Numbered from the stretch's first letter, positions 8,593 through 18,970 are shown. The stretch: DNA of 64,000 nt from an uncultured Lachnospiraceae bacterium (GCA_947624875.1 CANQMA010000003.1:1-64000), one strand, 5' to 3'. Translations and numbers: made by a program. Notes: a model not told the origin generated them from the letters alone.

Positions 8593-9693
8593 TTACGAAG
8601 CCATTGATACCACATCAATCACTCCATATTCAGAGAAACAACCGGTTTTAAAGTCAATCGCCCAGTCGGAAATCCCGGAGTTGACAATAAAAGACGTATT
8701 GTTTTCTGTTTTCAATCCATGAACCTGGTCGTTGGTGTGAGTGATAAGGCTGATTGGTCCGATTGGAATCAGTTGACCGCCATGAGTGTGTCCGGACAGA
8801 ACCAAATCTGCCTCTGTTTTGGATTCTGCAGTATAATCATTTGGCTGATGGTCTAAAACAATCATATATTTGGATGAATCTAATTGATTTACAATTTCAT
8901 CGAGTGCAAGACGGTCAGGGACACTGCGGTCCTGGCGCCCAATTACATAAAATTTGTTATCGACTAAGACTGCCTCATCTTCCAAGATTATGACATGATT
9001 TCTCTCCAATTCGCTGACAAGTTCTGTTTCGGAAAAATCTCTGTATTTAAAATACCCTTTATCGTGATTCCCATAAACAAAATAAATTCCATATCTGGTG
9101 CGGAGCTTGCCTAAAGCGGCGCAGCTCTTTTTCATCTCTTCTTTTGTGGTATCGTCGTCCACATAATCTCCCGTAATGACTAGAATATCCGGATTTGTTT
9201 TCTGAATTGTTTCCATGTGTCTGGCAAAACCGTCACCGTCAAATGTTGTACCAATATGGGAATCGGAGATTTGAACAATCCGCAAAGAATCCATGCCGAG
9301 GTCTTTGGTTGTTTGAATCTGATAAGTTGTCTCCCAAACGTGGTGGGCGCTGTAAAAGCCAAAGCCAAGATAAACGATGGAAACTACGAGAGCTGAAATT
9401 CCCTGCCAGTAATATTTTGACTGCTTATGAAGAAATTTTTTCACGAGAAATCCAAGAATGTCGAAAATCAGGCAAAAAGCCAGAAGATGAATCACGACAA
9501 TCAGCGTATTCATAAAAGCAAAAAATCCGCAAGGAATAATAATTAAAAGCGGCACGGTAGATAAAAGCAATTCAAGCCACTTTCTGCCTCCGCTCAATTT
9601 TTGAATTACATAAAATTTTTTCACTCTCGTTACAAAATAAAATAGTAAAACCAGTAACAGAGCAAACATCAATATGAAGAAAAGTACAAACAT
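8593..9693 (-). CDS. Membrane-anchored metallophosphoesterase
   Basis: N-term TM helices; VQISDSHIGTTFDGDG, ITGDYVDDD, VYGNHDKGYF, LSGHTHGGQLIPIG motifs. Start by RBS AAAGGAGACGG-N4-ATG. Confidence 0.9.
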   Translation of the reverse strand: MFVLFFILMFALLLVLLFYFVTRVKKFYVIQKLSGGRKWLELLLSTVPLLIIIPCGFFAFMNTLIVVIHLLAFCLIFDILGFLVKKFLHKQSKYYWQGISALVVSIVYLGFGFYSAHHVWETTYQIQTTKDLGMDSLRIVQISDSHIGTTFDGDGFARHMETIQKTNPDILVITGDYVDDDTTKEEMKKSCAALGKLRTRYGIYFVYGNHDKGYFKYRDFSETELVSELERNHVIILEDEAVLVDNKFYVIGRQDRSVPDRLALDEIVNQLDSSKYMIVLDHQPNDYTAESKTEADLVLSGHTHGGQLIPIGPISLITHTNDQVHGLKTENNTSFIVNSGISDWAIDFKTGCFSEYGVIDVVSMAS

Positions 9694-9936
9694 TAATCCG
9701 TCTCCTTTATAAACATACATTATAATTGTTTGATAAAGTTTTGTAAATTGAAAAAGATAGAGCAGGACAAGTAGTGGGATTTCTGAGAATAAACCTCAAA
9801 ATTTCCGGATAGATGAAATTTTATGAGAAAGGGTTGACAGTTTCTGTCAATCCTTTTAAAGTGGAATTTGATATGAAATGACACATAAAACAAGATAGAA
9901 TTTTATGATGAAAAGTGTGTAAAAAGGAGGATGTAC

Positions 9937-10488
9937 ATGAAAACAGTATATGCTTTTTTAGCGGATGGTTTGGAAGAAGTGGAAGCATTGATGGTGATTG
10001 ATTTATTGAGGAGAACACATAAGTTAAACGTAGTCACTGTTTCCATCAAGGATGAACTGTTAGTGGAGAGTTCTCATCAGATTAAGGTCTATGCAGATAA
10101 AACAATTGACGAGATTGATTTTGAGGCAGGCGATTGTATTTTTCTTCCGGGTGGACTTCCGGGGACAACAAATCTGGCCGCTTGTAAAAAACTGACAGAC
10201 CGGATATTGGAATATAACGAACAAGGAAAACTTCTCGCAGCAATTTGTGCAGCGCCAACGGTATTTAGCGGTCTGGGGTTACTCAATGACAAAAATGCAA
10301 CCAGCTATCCGACCATGGAATCCCAGATGGACTGTAAAGCATATGGAGGAAGCGTCGTGACCGATGGCAATTTTGTAACAGGGAAAGGTTTGGGTGTCGC
10401 TCTGGAGATGGGGCTTGAACTAATTCGAATTCTGGTGGACCAAGAGACTTCCGACGCGGTCGCAGATGCAATACAGTATTCAAGGTAA
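9937..10488 (+). CDS. DJ-1/PfpI family protein
   Basis: MKTVYAFLADGLEEVEALMVIDLLRR...IFLPGGLPGTTNL...LLAAICAAPTVFSGLGLLNDKNATSYP; nucleophile AICAAP motif. Confidence 0.9.
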   Translation: MKTVYAFLADGLEEVEALMVIDLLRRTHKLNVVTVSIKDELLVESSHQIKVYADKTIDEIDFEAGDCIFLPGGLPGTTNLAACKKLTDRILEYNEQGKLLAAICAAPTVFSGLGLLNDKNATSYPTMESQMDCKAYGGSVVTDGNFVTGKGLGVALEMGLELIRILVDQETSDAVADAIQYSR

Positions 10489-10528
10489 GAATGACCGGGC
10501 AGACAAGGTGTAGCAGAAAAATAAAATA

Positions 10529-10557
10529 GTGACAATAACGAATGTTTATGCTATAAT
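10529..10557 (+). promoter_or_regulatory. Promoter for tig
   Basis: GTGACA (10529-10534), 17-nt spacer, TATAAT (10552-10557). Confidence 0.65.
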
Positions 10558-10566
10558 AAAAAACTG

Positions 10567-10680
10567 CGTATTTGAGGTAAGGAGGAATCCAGCAAAGCCG
10601 GGAGGACGCCTTATCTCTTGTCCCGTATTTGAGGCAAAGTGGGCTTCGGCAAAGCCGGCAGAAAACCCATTTTGAGAAAA
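10567..10680 (+). ncRNA. Tandem structured hairpin element in the tig 5' leader (class unknown)
   Basis: Two units 57 bp apart, each starting CGTATTTGAGG and carrying a GCAAAGCCGG inner segment, each closed by a 9-bp stem: GAGGTAAGG/CCTTATCTC and CAAAGTGGG/CCCATTTTG. Confidence 0.5.
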
Positions 10681-10721
10681 ATGGGAAACGCCCGTTTCGA
10701 TATTTAAGGAGGAAGATTAAA

Positions 10722-12002
10722 ATGAGTTTACAGGTAGAAAAGTTAGAAAATAATACTGCAAAGCTGACCATTGAAGTAGCGGCAGAGGAATTTGACAAAG
10801 CGATACAGGCAGCTTACCAGAAAAATAAAAAACAATTTAACATTCCGGGCTTTCGAAAAGGAAAAGTTCCATACGCTATGGTGGAAAAGATGTATGGTGC
10901 AGCAGTTTTTTATGAGGATGCTGCAAATGCACTGATTCCCGGAGCCTATGCTGACGCTGCTGCAGAATCAGAATTGGAAATTGTGGCGCGCCCGGAAATC
11001 ACGGTAGTCCAGATAGAAAAAGGAAAACCGTTTATTTTTGAGGCTGAGGTCACAACAAAGCCGGAAATTAAACTGGGCAAATATAAGGGTGTTAAGGTAG
11101 ACCCGATAGATGCGACGGTTACCGACGATGATATCAATGCAGAAATCGATAAAGTCAAAGAACAGAACAGCAGACTTGTTGCTGTGGAGGACAGAGCGAT
11201 TGAAAACGGAGATCAGGCTGTGATTGATTATGAAGGTTCTGTGGACGGCGTTCCATTTGAAGGCGGAAAGGCTGAAGATTACCCACTGACTATCGGCTCC
11301 CATTCTTTCATTGATACCTTTGAAGACCAGCTTGTAGGCAAAAAGCCGGGTGATGACGTTGAAGTTCATGTAACATTTCCGGAGCAGTATCATGCAAAGG
11401 AACTGGCAGGAAAGCCGGCGTTGTTTAAGGTTCAGATTAAAGAAGTCAAAATGAAAGAATATCCGGAAATTGATGATGATTTTGCGCAGGACGTATCAGA
11501 GTTTGATACATTAGAGGAATATAAGGCTGATATCAGAAAAAATCTGGAGGAAAAGAAAGCCAAAGATGCCGAGATACAAAAAGAAGATGCAGTGATTGAG
11601 GCAATTATAGAGAAAGCGGAGATGGATATTCCGGAAAAAATGATTGAAGCGCAGGCACAGCAGATGGTTGAGGAATTTGCCCAGAATATAGCAATGCAGG
11701 GAATGTCTTTCGACCAGTATCTTCAGTTTACAGGCGGCACAGTGGAACAGTTGACAGAGCAGGTAAAACCACAGGCAAAGAGCAGAATTGAAAGAAGTCT
11801 CGTGTTGGATGCCGTTGTAAAAGAAGAAGGCATTGAAGCTACGGACGAAGAATATAAAGAAGAAATTGAAAAGATGGCAAAGCAGTATCAGATGGAGGCA
11901 GACAAGGTTGAAGAATACCTGTCAGAAGATGATATCAAAAATATCAAAAAAGGAATCTGTGCCGGAAAGGCTGCGAAGTTTGTTACAGAACAGGCAAAAT
12001 AA
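10722..12002 (+). CDS. tig: Trigger factor
   Basis: MSLQVEKLENNTAKLTIEVAAEEFDKAIQAAYQKNKKQFNIPGFRKGKVPYAMVEKMYG; RBS AAGGAGGAAG. Confidence 0.97.
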   Translation: MSLQVEKLENNTAKLTIEVAAEEFDKAIQAAYQKNKKQFNIPGFRKGKVPYAMVEKMYGAAVFYEDAANALIPGAYADAAAESELEIVARPEITVVQIEKGKPFIFEAEVTTKPEIKLGKYKGVKVDPIDATVTDDDINAEIDKVKEQNSRLVAVEDRAIENGDQAVIDYEGSVDGVPFEGGKAEDYPLTIGSHSFIDTFEDQLVGKKPGDDVEVHVTFPEQYHAKELAGKPALFKVQIKEVKMKEYPEIDDDFAQDVSEFDTLEEYKADIRKNLEEKKAKDAEIQKEDAVIEAIIEKAEMDIPEKMIEAQAQQMVEEFAQNIAMQGMSFDQYLQFTGGTVEQLTEQVKPQAKSRIERSLVLDAVVKEEGIEATDEEYKEEIEKMAKQYQMEADKVEEYLSEDDIKNIKKGICAGKAAKFVTEQAK

Positions 12003-12029
12003 ATGAGATATAGAAAAGGAGGTATTGAT

Positions 12030-12611
12030 ATGGCACTTATACCTTACGTCATTGAGCAGAACTCCAGAGGGGAGCGCTCATACGACATTTATTCCAGATT
12101 ATTAAAAGACCGGATTATTTTTCTGGGAGAGGAAATCAACGACGCTGTGGCAAGCACAGTTGTGGCGCAGTTGTTGTTTTTGGAGTCAGAAGATCCGGGC
12201 AAAGATATTCATATGTACATTAACAGTCCGGGAGGCTCTGTGACTGCGGGAATGGCAATCTATGATACCATGAATTATGTGAAATGCGATGTCTCCACGA
12301 CCTGTATCGGAATGGCGGCAAGTATGGGAGCTTTTCTTTTATCCAGTGGTGCAAAAGGAAAACGGTATGCGCTTCCAAATGCAGAAATCATGATTCACCA
12401 GCCTTTGGGCGGCGCCCAGGGTCAGGCGACAGAAATTCAGATTGCAGCAGAACATATTTTGAAAACAAAAAAGAAATTAAATGAGATTTTGGCTGCAAAT
12501 ACCGGTCAGGATATTGAGGTCATTGAAAAAGATACAGACAGAGATAACTGGATGTCTGCTGACGAAGCAAAAGCATACGGACTGGTTGACCAGGTAATTA
12601 AGGATAGATAA
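12030..12611 (+). CDS. clpP: ATP-dependent Clp protease proteolytic subunit
   Basis: [33 protein letters not shown]...[15 protein letters not shown]...[12 protein letters not shown]. Confidence 0.98.
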   Translation: MALIPYVIEQNSRGERSYDIYSRLLKDRIIFLGEEINDAVASTVVAQLLFLESEDPGKDIHMYINSPGGSVTAGMAIYDTMNYVKCDVSTTCIGMAASMGAFLLSSGAKGKRYALPNAEIMIHQPLGGAQGQATEIQIAAEHILKTKKKLNEILAANTGQDIEVIEKDTDRDNWMSADEAKAYGLVDQVIKDR

Positions 12612-12621
12612 TCAATGAAAA

Positions 12622-12646
12622 AAGGCACCGCGTTTCGTGGTGCCTT
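12622..12646 (+). terminator. Intercistronic hairpin between clpP and clpX (no strong U-tract)
   Basis: AAGGCACC-GCGTTTCGT-GGTGCCTT. Confidence 0.5.
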
Positions 12647-12671
12647 GTGTTGCAAATTTAGAGGAGTTTTT

Positions 12672-13943
12672 ATGGCTAATAAAATGATGGAAAGATGCAC
12701 CTGCTCTTTTTGCGGGAAAGCTGAAAATCAGGTAAAAAAATTGATTTACGGACCGGAAGGTGCCTTTATCTGTGACGAGTGCGTTGAACTATGCGCCAGT
12801 ATCATAGAAGAAGACCTATATGAAAAACAACGTCAGGAACCGGAAGAAATCAATTTATTAAAACCAAAGGAAATCAGAGAGTTTTTAGACCAGTATGTGA
12901 TTGGACAGGATGAGGCAAAAAAAGTTTTATCTGTTGCAGTTTACAACCATTATAAAAAAATTCTGGCTGGACAGGATCTGGATGTGGAACTGCAGAAATC
13001 AAATATTCTTCTGCTGGGACCTACCGGTTCCGGAAAGACTTATCTGGCGCAGACGCTGGCAAAAATATTAAATGTTCCGTTTGCGATTGCAGATGCCACG
13101 ACATTGACAGAGGCGGGATATGTCGGCGAGGATGTGGAAAATATCCTGTTAAAACTGATGCAGGCGGCAGATTACGATATTGAACGCGCGGAACATGGAA
13201 TTATTTATATTGATGAAATTGATAAGATTACAAAAAAATCAGAAAATGTTTCGATTACCAGAGATGTTTCGGGAGAAGGCGTGCAGCAGGCGCTCTTAAA
13301 GATTTTGGAGGGAACGGAAGCCGCTGTTCCGCCGCAGGGTGGCAGAAAGCATCCGCATCAGGAACTGATTCCAATCAACACGACCAATATTTTATTTATC
13401 TGTGGCGGCGCATTTGACGGTCTGGAAAAGATTATTGAAAGGCGTCTGGACAAGAGCTCGATTGGATTTAATTCTGAAATCAAGGAAAAGACGGATGCCG
13501 CTGCGGATGAATTGTTCAAGCAGGTGATGCCGCAGGATTTGACGAAATTCGGTCTGATTCCTGAATTTATCGGGCGTGTTCCAATTACTGTTTCCTTGGA
13601 CTATTTGGATGAAAATGCGCTCATGAGAATTTTGACGGAACCGAAAAATGCATTGACAAAACAATATAAGAAATTGTTTGAATTGGATGGAATTGATCTG
13701 GAATTTACAGAGGACGCTGTGGAGGCGATTGCTAAAAAAGCCGTAGAGAGAAAAACCGGTGCAAGAGGACTCCGTTCTATCGTGGAAGGCGCAGTGATGG
13801 ATACCATGTATGAGACGCCATCGGATGAAAGTATTACAGGGTGTATCATTAATGCGGATGTGATTAATGGACTGGCAGCTCCTGAATTAAAATATAAATC
13901 TATGATATCAAAGAAAACGGGGAAAAAGAATAAAACGGCGTAA
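12672..13943 (+). CDS. clpX: ATP-dependent Clp protease ATP-binding subunit ClpX
   Basis: Zn finger [27 protein letters not shown], Walker [16 protein letters not shown]. Confidence 0.98.
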   Translation: MANKMMERCTCSFCGKAENQVKKLIYGPEGAFICDECVELCASIIEEDLYEKQRQEPEEINLLKPKEIREFLDQYVIGQDEAKKVLSVAVYNHYKKILAGQDLDVELQKSNILLLGPTGSGKTYLAQTLAKILNVPFAIADATTLTEAGYVGEDVENILLKLMQAADYDIERAEHGIIYIDEIDKITKKSENVSITRDVSGEGVQQALLKILEGTEAAVPPQGGRKHPHQELIPINTTNILFICGGAFDGLEKIIERRLDKSSIGFNSEIKEKTDAAADELFKQVMPQDLTKFGLIPEFIGRVPITVSLDYLDENALMRILTEPKNALTKQYKKLFELDGIDLEFTEDAVEAIAKKAVERKTGARGLRSIVEGAVMDTMYETPSDESITGCIINADVINGLAAPELKYKSMISKKTGKKNKTA

Positions 13944-13954
13944 GAGGAGTACAC

Positions 13955-16270
13955 ATGTCAGATAAAATATACAGGCTCCCGATGATACCACTTCGAGGAT
14001 TGACCGTATTGCCGGGGACCACAGTACATTTTGATATTAGCAGAAAATCATCAATTAAAGCCGCACAGACGGCGATGATTGAGGGGAAGTATTTATTTGT
14101 TGTAGCACAAAAGAACCCTGTAGAAGAAACGCCGGGTTCTGGCAGCATATACAATGTTGGAACAATGGTTTCCATTAAACAATTAAATAAACTGCCGGAG
14201 AATATTGTGCGGGTCATGGTGGAAGCACGTGCCAAAGCAGATGTGCTTGAATTTTTGGAGGAAGGGGATTTCCTTGAGGCAAGGGTTATGGAGCGGGAAG
14301 TCCCGCCAAATGATTTCAGTGAAATCGAGGAGGAAGCCTTTGTCCGTGAATTAAAAGATATGCTTCAGGTTTTTGATAAATCTACCCATGAACTGCCGCC
14401 GACAGCGCTTCAAAGTCTGCTCAATATTTCAAAACTGGATGCGCTGATGCTGCAGATTATGATGCGGATCAAAGTGGGATTCCGCACAAAACAGCAGTAT
14501 TTACAAGCAGATTCGCTGATGGAACGCTTTGAAGTAGTTGCCCGATTTATGAATCAGGAAAACGAAATCAGCAGAATTCGAAGTGAGATTATTGAAAAAG
14601 TAAAAGAGCGTGTCGATAAAAATCAGCGCGAACATCTGCTCCGGGAGCAGATGCAGGTCATCCGGGAAGAACTTGGTGAGGATTATCTGTCTGATGCAAA
14701 AGAATTGGAAGAAAAAATCAATGCGCTGAACGCAGATGATGAAGTCAAGGAAAAACTGCAAAAGGAATTGAACCGTTATCGGTTTTTTGGCGGAAATTCG
14801 GTTGAAACCAATGTAATCCGTACTTATCTGGAAACGATGCTGGAAATGCCATGGAATGAAGTAACAGAGGAAAATCCGGATTTACAGAATGCGCAGCAAA
14901 TCTTAGACCGCGACCATTACGGCTTGAAAAAAGTAAAACAACGGGTGCTTGAGTTTCTGGCGGTCAGAGTGCTGACGCAGGCGAAAGGAAACAGCCCGAT
15001 TATTTGTCTGGTAGGCCCTCCGGGTACCGGAAAAACTTCGATTGCAAAGTCGGTTGCCGAAGCGCTCAATAAAAAATATGTCCGGATCAGTCTGGGCGGT
15101 GTGGATGACGAGTCTGAAATCCGCGGACATCGAAAAACGTATGTGGGCGCAATGCCGGGACGGATTGCAAATAGTCTGAAACAGGCAAAGAGTTCCAACC
15201 CACTGATTTTATTTGACGAAATTGATAAACTCGGACGAAGTATTCATGGAGATCCGGCGTCTGCACTGCTGGAAGTGATGGATTCGGAACAGAATTTTTC
15301 GTTCCGCGATAATTATCTCGAGGTACCAATCGACTTGTCTAAGGTGTTGTTTATCGCGACTGCAAATGATATGAACACCATTCCAACGCCATTAATTGAC
15401 CGTATGGAAATTATTGAGGTGGAAGGATATACAGACAATGAGAAATTCCATATTGCAAAGGAACATCTGATTGCAAAAGAGTATGAAAAAAATGGAATTA
15501 CAAAGAGTCGGTTGAACATTACAGATGAAGCAATTTATTCCATAATCCGGTATTATACACGCGAGGCGGGAGTCAGACAATTAGATCGTGAGATTGCGGA
15601 AATCTGCAGAAAAGCCGCAAGATTTTTGGTGCAGGATGGAAAGAAACATCTCAAAGTGACTTCAAAGAATATTGAAAAATATTTGGGAAAGAAGAAGTTT
15701 GATATAGACCCTGCCAACAAAAAAGACGATATTGGCATTGTGCGCGGGCTTGCGTGGACAGCCGTAGGCGGCACCACGCTGCAGATTGAGGTGAATATGC
15801 TCCCGGGAAAAGGAGAACAGAAATTTACCGGACAGTTGGGAGATGTCATGAAAGAATCTGCACAGATTGCGCTGAGTTATGTCAGAAGTATCGCTGCAGA
15901 TTACGGGGTGGACAAAGAGTTTTTTGCCGGACACGACATGCACATTCACGTGCCGGAAGGCGCAGTGCCAAAAGACGGGCCGTCTGCCGGAATCACTATG
16001 GCGACAGCCATACTCTCTGCCGTGACAAATATTCCGGTAAACTGTAAGGTGGCAATGACAGGCGAGATTAATCTGCGTGGAAATGTTCTGCCAATCGGTG
16101 GATTGAAGGAAAAACTGTTGGCTGCCAAAAATGCCGGAATTAAAAAGGTTTTGGTGCCGCTTAAAAATGAGCCGGACCTTGCAGAAATTTCTGAAGAAAT
16201 CACAGAAGGCATGGAGATTGTATTTGTCGAACAGATGCGTCAGGTGTTAAAGCATGCCTTAGTCCAATAG
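13955..16270 (+). CDS. lon: Endopeptidase La (Lon)
   Basis: LPMIPLRGLTVLPGTTVHFDI..., LVGPPGTGKTSIAKSVAEAL, proteolytic PKDGPSAGITMATA. Confidence 0.98.
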   Translation: MSDKIYRLPMIPLRGLTVLPGTTVHFDISRKSSIKAAQTAMIEGKYLFVVAQKNPVEETPGSGSIYNVGTMVSIKQLNKLPENIVRVMVEARAKADVLEFLEEGDFLEARVMEREVPPNDFSEIEEEAFVRELKDMLQVFDKSTHELPPTALQSLLNISKLDALMLQIMMRIKVGFRTKQQYLQADSLMERFEVVARFMNQENEISRIRSEIIEKVKERVDKNQREHLLREQMQVIREELGEDYLSDAKELEEKINALNADDEVKEKLQKELNRYRFFGGNSVETNVIRTYLETMLEMPWNEVTEENPDLQNAQQILDRDHYGLKKVKQRVLEFLAVRVLTQAKGNSPIICLVGPPGTGKTSIAKSVAEALNKKYVRISLGGVDDESEIRGHRKTYVGAMPGRIANSLKQAKSSNPLILFDEIDKLGRSIHGDPASALLEVMDSEQNFSFRDNYLEVPIDLSKVLFIATANDMNTIPTPLIDRMEIIEVEGYTDNEKFHIAKEHLIAKEYEKNGITKSRLNITDEAIYSIIRYYTREAGVRQLDREIAEICRKAARFLVQDGKKHLKVTSKNIEKYLGKKKFDIDPANKKDDIGIVRGLAWTAVGGTTLQIEVNMLPGKGEQKFTGQLGDVMKESAQIALSYVRSIAADYGVDKEFFAGHDMHIHVPEGAVPKDGPSAGITMATAILSAVTNIPVNCKVAMTGEINLRGNVLPIGGLKEKLLAAKNAGIKKVLVPLKNEPDLAEISEEITEGMEIVFVEQMRQVLKHALVQ

Positions 16271-16344
16271 GGCTTTGCCCACAAAGACAGAAAGAGCAGC
16301 ACCAGGAGAAGCATGGCGCATAAGAAATATAGGAAATAGGATCA

Positions 16345-16935
16345 ATGATGAAAATAAAAAGTGCACAGTTGGAAACGGTCTGTGGTGTGACAAGCAAAAT
16401 CCCGGACAATCAGCTGGTTGAGGTCGCTTTTGCCGGAAAGTCTAATGTAGGGAAATCTTCGCTGATTAACGGACTATTAAACCGAAAGGCGCTTGCAAGG
16501 ATCTCTTCCCAGCCCGGAAAAACGCAGACGATTAATTTCTATAATGTCAATGACCAATGTTATTTTGTGGATTTGCCGGGATATGGATATGCGAAGGTTT
16601 CTTTGCAGGAAAAGAAAAACTGGGGCGTCATGATTGAGCGGTATTTAAACCGCTCCCGAATGCTTCGGGCGGTATTCCTTTTGATTGATATCCGGCACGA
16701 ACCATCGAAAAATGATGTGGAGATGTATCAGTGGATTTTAGCCAATGGCTTTGAGCCGGTTCTGATCGCCACAAAGCTTGATAAAATTAAACGCAGCCAG
16801 GTGCAAAAAAACATCAAAGTAATCAAAGAAACGCTGCGGGTCGTTCCGAAAACGACGATTATTCCGTTTTCCGCGCAAACAAAGCAGGGGAGAGATGAAA
16901 TTCTTGATTTCATTGAACAAATCGTGAATCAATAA
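16345..16935 (+). CDS. engB: Ribosome biogenesis GTP-binding protein YihA/YsxC
   Basis: VAFAGKSNVGKSSLINGLLNRKALARISSQPGKTQTINFYN. Confidence 0.97.
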   Translation: MMKIKSAQLETVCGVTSKIPDNQLVEVAFAGKSNVGKSSLINGLLNRKALARISSQPGKTQTINFYNVNDQCYFVDLPGYGYAKVSLQEKKNWGVMIERYLNRSRMLRAVFLLIDIRHEPSKNDVEMYQWILANGFEPVLIATKLDKIKRSQVQKNIKVIKETLRVVPKTTIIPFSAQTKQGRDEILDFIEQIVNQ

Positions 16936-16974
16936 CTGTGGGGTAATTTGGATATTGATTCGATAGGAGAAACT

Positions 16975-17499
16975 ATGGCGTTATCAGCAGATACCTTGTA
17001 TAAACTGGTTATTATGCATATGCTTAATAAAGTGGAATTTCCGTTGACAAACACCCAGATTGCGCAATTTTTTTTAGAAGAGGAGTATACGAATTATTTT
17101 AATGTGCAGAAAGCGCTGACGGAATTGATTGAAGATGATTTTGTGTTTTTAAATGTCAACCGGAACACGTCTTATTATCATCTGACTTCTGAGGGACGGG
17201 AAAGCCTGAAATTCTTTGAGAACAGAATTCCGGGTTCGATGATTGATGATGTGGATATGTTTTTGATCAACAATAAATATGAGTTGAGAAATGAAGTCGG
17301 CATCGTGGCGGATTATTACAGAGTATCCAATGGAGATTATGTGGTTCACTGTCAGGTCAAGGAAGGCGACTCGACACTGATTGAGGTCAATGTTGCCACT
17401 CCGGACCGGAATATTGCCTCAAAAATGTGCGCCGCATGGGAAGATAAGGACCGGTCGCAGGAAATTTATCAGTATATTATTGGAAAGTTAACAAAATAA
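16975..17499 (+). CDS. DUF4364 family protein (winged-helix-like N-terminus)
   Basis: MALSADTLYKLVIMHMLNKVEFPLTNTQIAQFFLEEEYTNYFNVQKALTEL; RBS ATAGGAGAAACT. Confidence 0.75.
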   Translation: MALSADTLYKLVIMHMLNKVEFPLTNTQIAQFFLEEEYTNYFNVQKALTELIEDDFVFLNVNRNTSYYHLTSEGRESLKFFENRIPGSMIDDVDMFLINNKYELRNEVGIVADYYRVSNGDYVVHCQVKEGDSTLIEVNVATPDRNIASKMCAAWEDKDRSQEIYQYIIGKLTK

Positions 17500-17500
17500 A

Positions 17501-17553
17501 AAATGCATTTCCGATTGTCATTCTTTTTGGATGATTATCTGAAATGCATTTTT
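17501..17553. terminator. Bidirectional terminator
   Basis: AAAATGCATTTC ... GAAATGCATTTTTTT between convergent genes. Confidence 0.75.
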
Positions 17554-17557
17554 TTAT

Positions 17558-18706
17558 CTATATATTTTCTCTGACCGCACGGCTGACGACTTTTGCTACC
17601 TGTGGGTCGAAAGCCTCCGGCATAATATTTTCTTCGTTTAATTGGTCTTCCGGAACCAGCCCCGCAATGGCGAGAGCGGCGGCAAGTTTCATTTCCTCGG
17701 TAATCTGCTTTGCGCGTCCTTCAAGGGCGCCTTTAAAGATTCCCGGGAAAGCGACAACATTGTTGACCTGGTTTGGGAAGTCGGAACGTCCGGTTCCCAC
17801 AACGCGTGCCCCGGCTTTTTTTGCAAGATCCGGCATGATTTCCGGTGTCGGATTGGCCATGGCAAACAAAATAGCATCCGGGTTCATCGAAGAAACCATT
17901 TCCTCAGTTACAATGCCCGGCGCAGATACGCCAACAAAAATATCGGCTCCCTTCATGGCGTCGGCAAGAACGCCGGACTGTCCGGAAAGATTCGTCACCT
18001 CAGCCATTTCTTTTTGTGCCCAGTTTAGATTTTCAATGTTTCGGTTTAAGATGCCGTAAAGACCGCAGATGGTCAAATCCCGAAAGCCGTATCTTAAAAG
18101 CAATTTTGAGATGGCAATGCCCGCGGAACCATCCCCGTTGACGACCACCTTACAATCTTCTTTTTTCTTTCCAACCACCTTGAGGGCATTGATGATTCCT
18201 GCAAGAACCACAATTGCCGTACCGTGCTGGTCGTCATGAAATACCGGAATGTCAAGCCGTTGTTTTAATTTATTTTCAATCTCAAAACATCTCGGTGCGG
18301 AAATATCCTCTAAATTGATTCCGCCGAAGCCCGGAGCAATACGGACAACGGTTTCGACAATTTCATCCGGATCCTGTGTGTCAAGGCAGATTGGAACCGC
18401 ATTCACATTGCCAAATTCCTTAAATAAAACTGCCTTACCCTCCATGACAGGCATGGCGGCTTTCGGACCGATATTGCCAAGTCCCAAAACGGCGCTTCCG
18501 TCGGAAACGACAGCGACCGTGTTAGATTTCCAAGTATATTTATAAACGTCATTGGGATTTTCTGCGATTTTTCTGCAGGGTTCTGCAACGCCGGGCGTAT
18601 AGGCCAGAGATAAATCCTCCCGGCTTTTGACAGGGCATTTTGCCTCAGTACTTAGTTTCCCATTGAGCGTCTCATGTAATTTTAAAGCTTTTTCATTCGT
18701 TGTCAT
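17558..18706 (-). CDS. NAD(P)-dependent malic enzyme
   Basis: AYTPGVAEPCRKIAENP..., IPVFHDDQHGTAIVVLAGIINAL..., GDGSAGIAISKLL. Start by RBS TATGGAGGTATCTTATG. Confidence 0.95.
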   Translation of the reverse strand: MTTNEKALKLHETLNGKLSTEAKCPVKSREDLSLAYTPGVAEPCRKIAENPNDVYKYTWKSNTVAVVSDGSAVLGLGNIGPKAAMPVMEGKAVLFKEFGNVNAVPICLDTQDPDEIVETVVRIAPGFGGINLEDISAPRCFEIENKLKQRLDIPVFHDDQHGTAIVVLAGIINALKVVGKKKEDCKVVVNGDGSAGIAISKLLLRYGFRDLTICGLYGILNRNIENLNWAQKEMAEVTNLSGQSGVLADAMKGADIFVGVSAPGIVTEEMVSSMNPDAILFAMANPTPEIMPDLAKKAGARVVGTGRSDFPNQVNNVVAFPGIFKGALEGRAKQITEEMKLAAALAIAGLVPEDQLNEENIMPEAFDPQVAKVVSRAVRENI

Positions 18707-18970
18707 AAGATACCTCCATATCATTTGGATTTGTGGTGCGGCAAATGTTTGAAAACACACATTTATTAGAATAACACATTTTGAAACAATGAAAAAGAAC
18801 TATTTATGGATTTGCCGTTTCTTATGGAGTTGATTTTTAAAAAAAATATGTTATGATAATGGCAGTATTATTCAAAAAACAAATCTTTTTGGGAAAATCT
18901 CCCGGGAATTCCACGCAAACACGATTTACGAAACAATAAATAATTCGATATAGGATAAGAGAGGTATTTT

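Noticed and set aside
10567-10680. c-di-GMP-I riboswitch (GCAAAGCC resemblance)
   Set aside because: Lacks the CACGCACAG-type conserved segment and receptor architecture; only the short GCAAAGCC string matches.
10283-10798. 171-aa minus-strand ORF
   Set aside because: Antisense to DJ-1 3' end and the tig leader; no plausible protein family or RBS.
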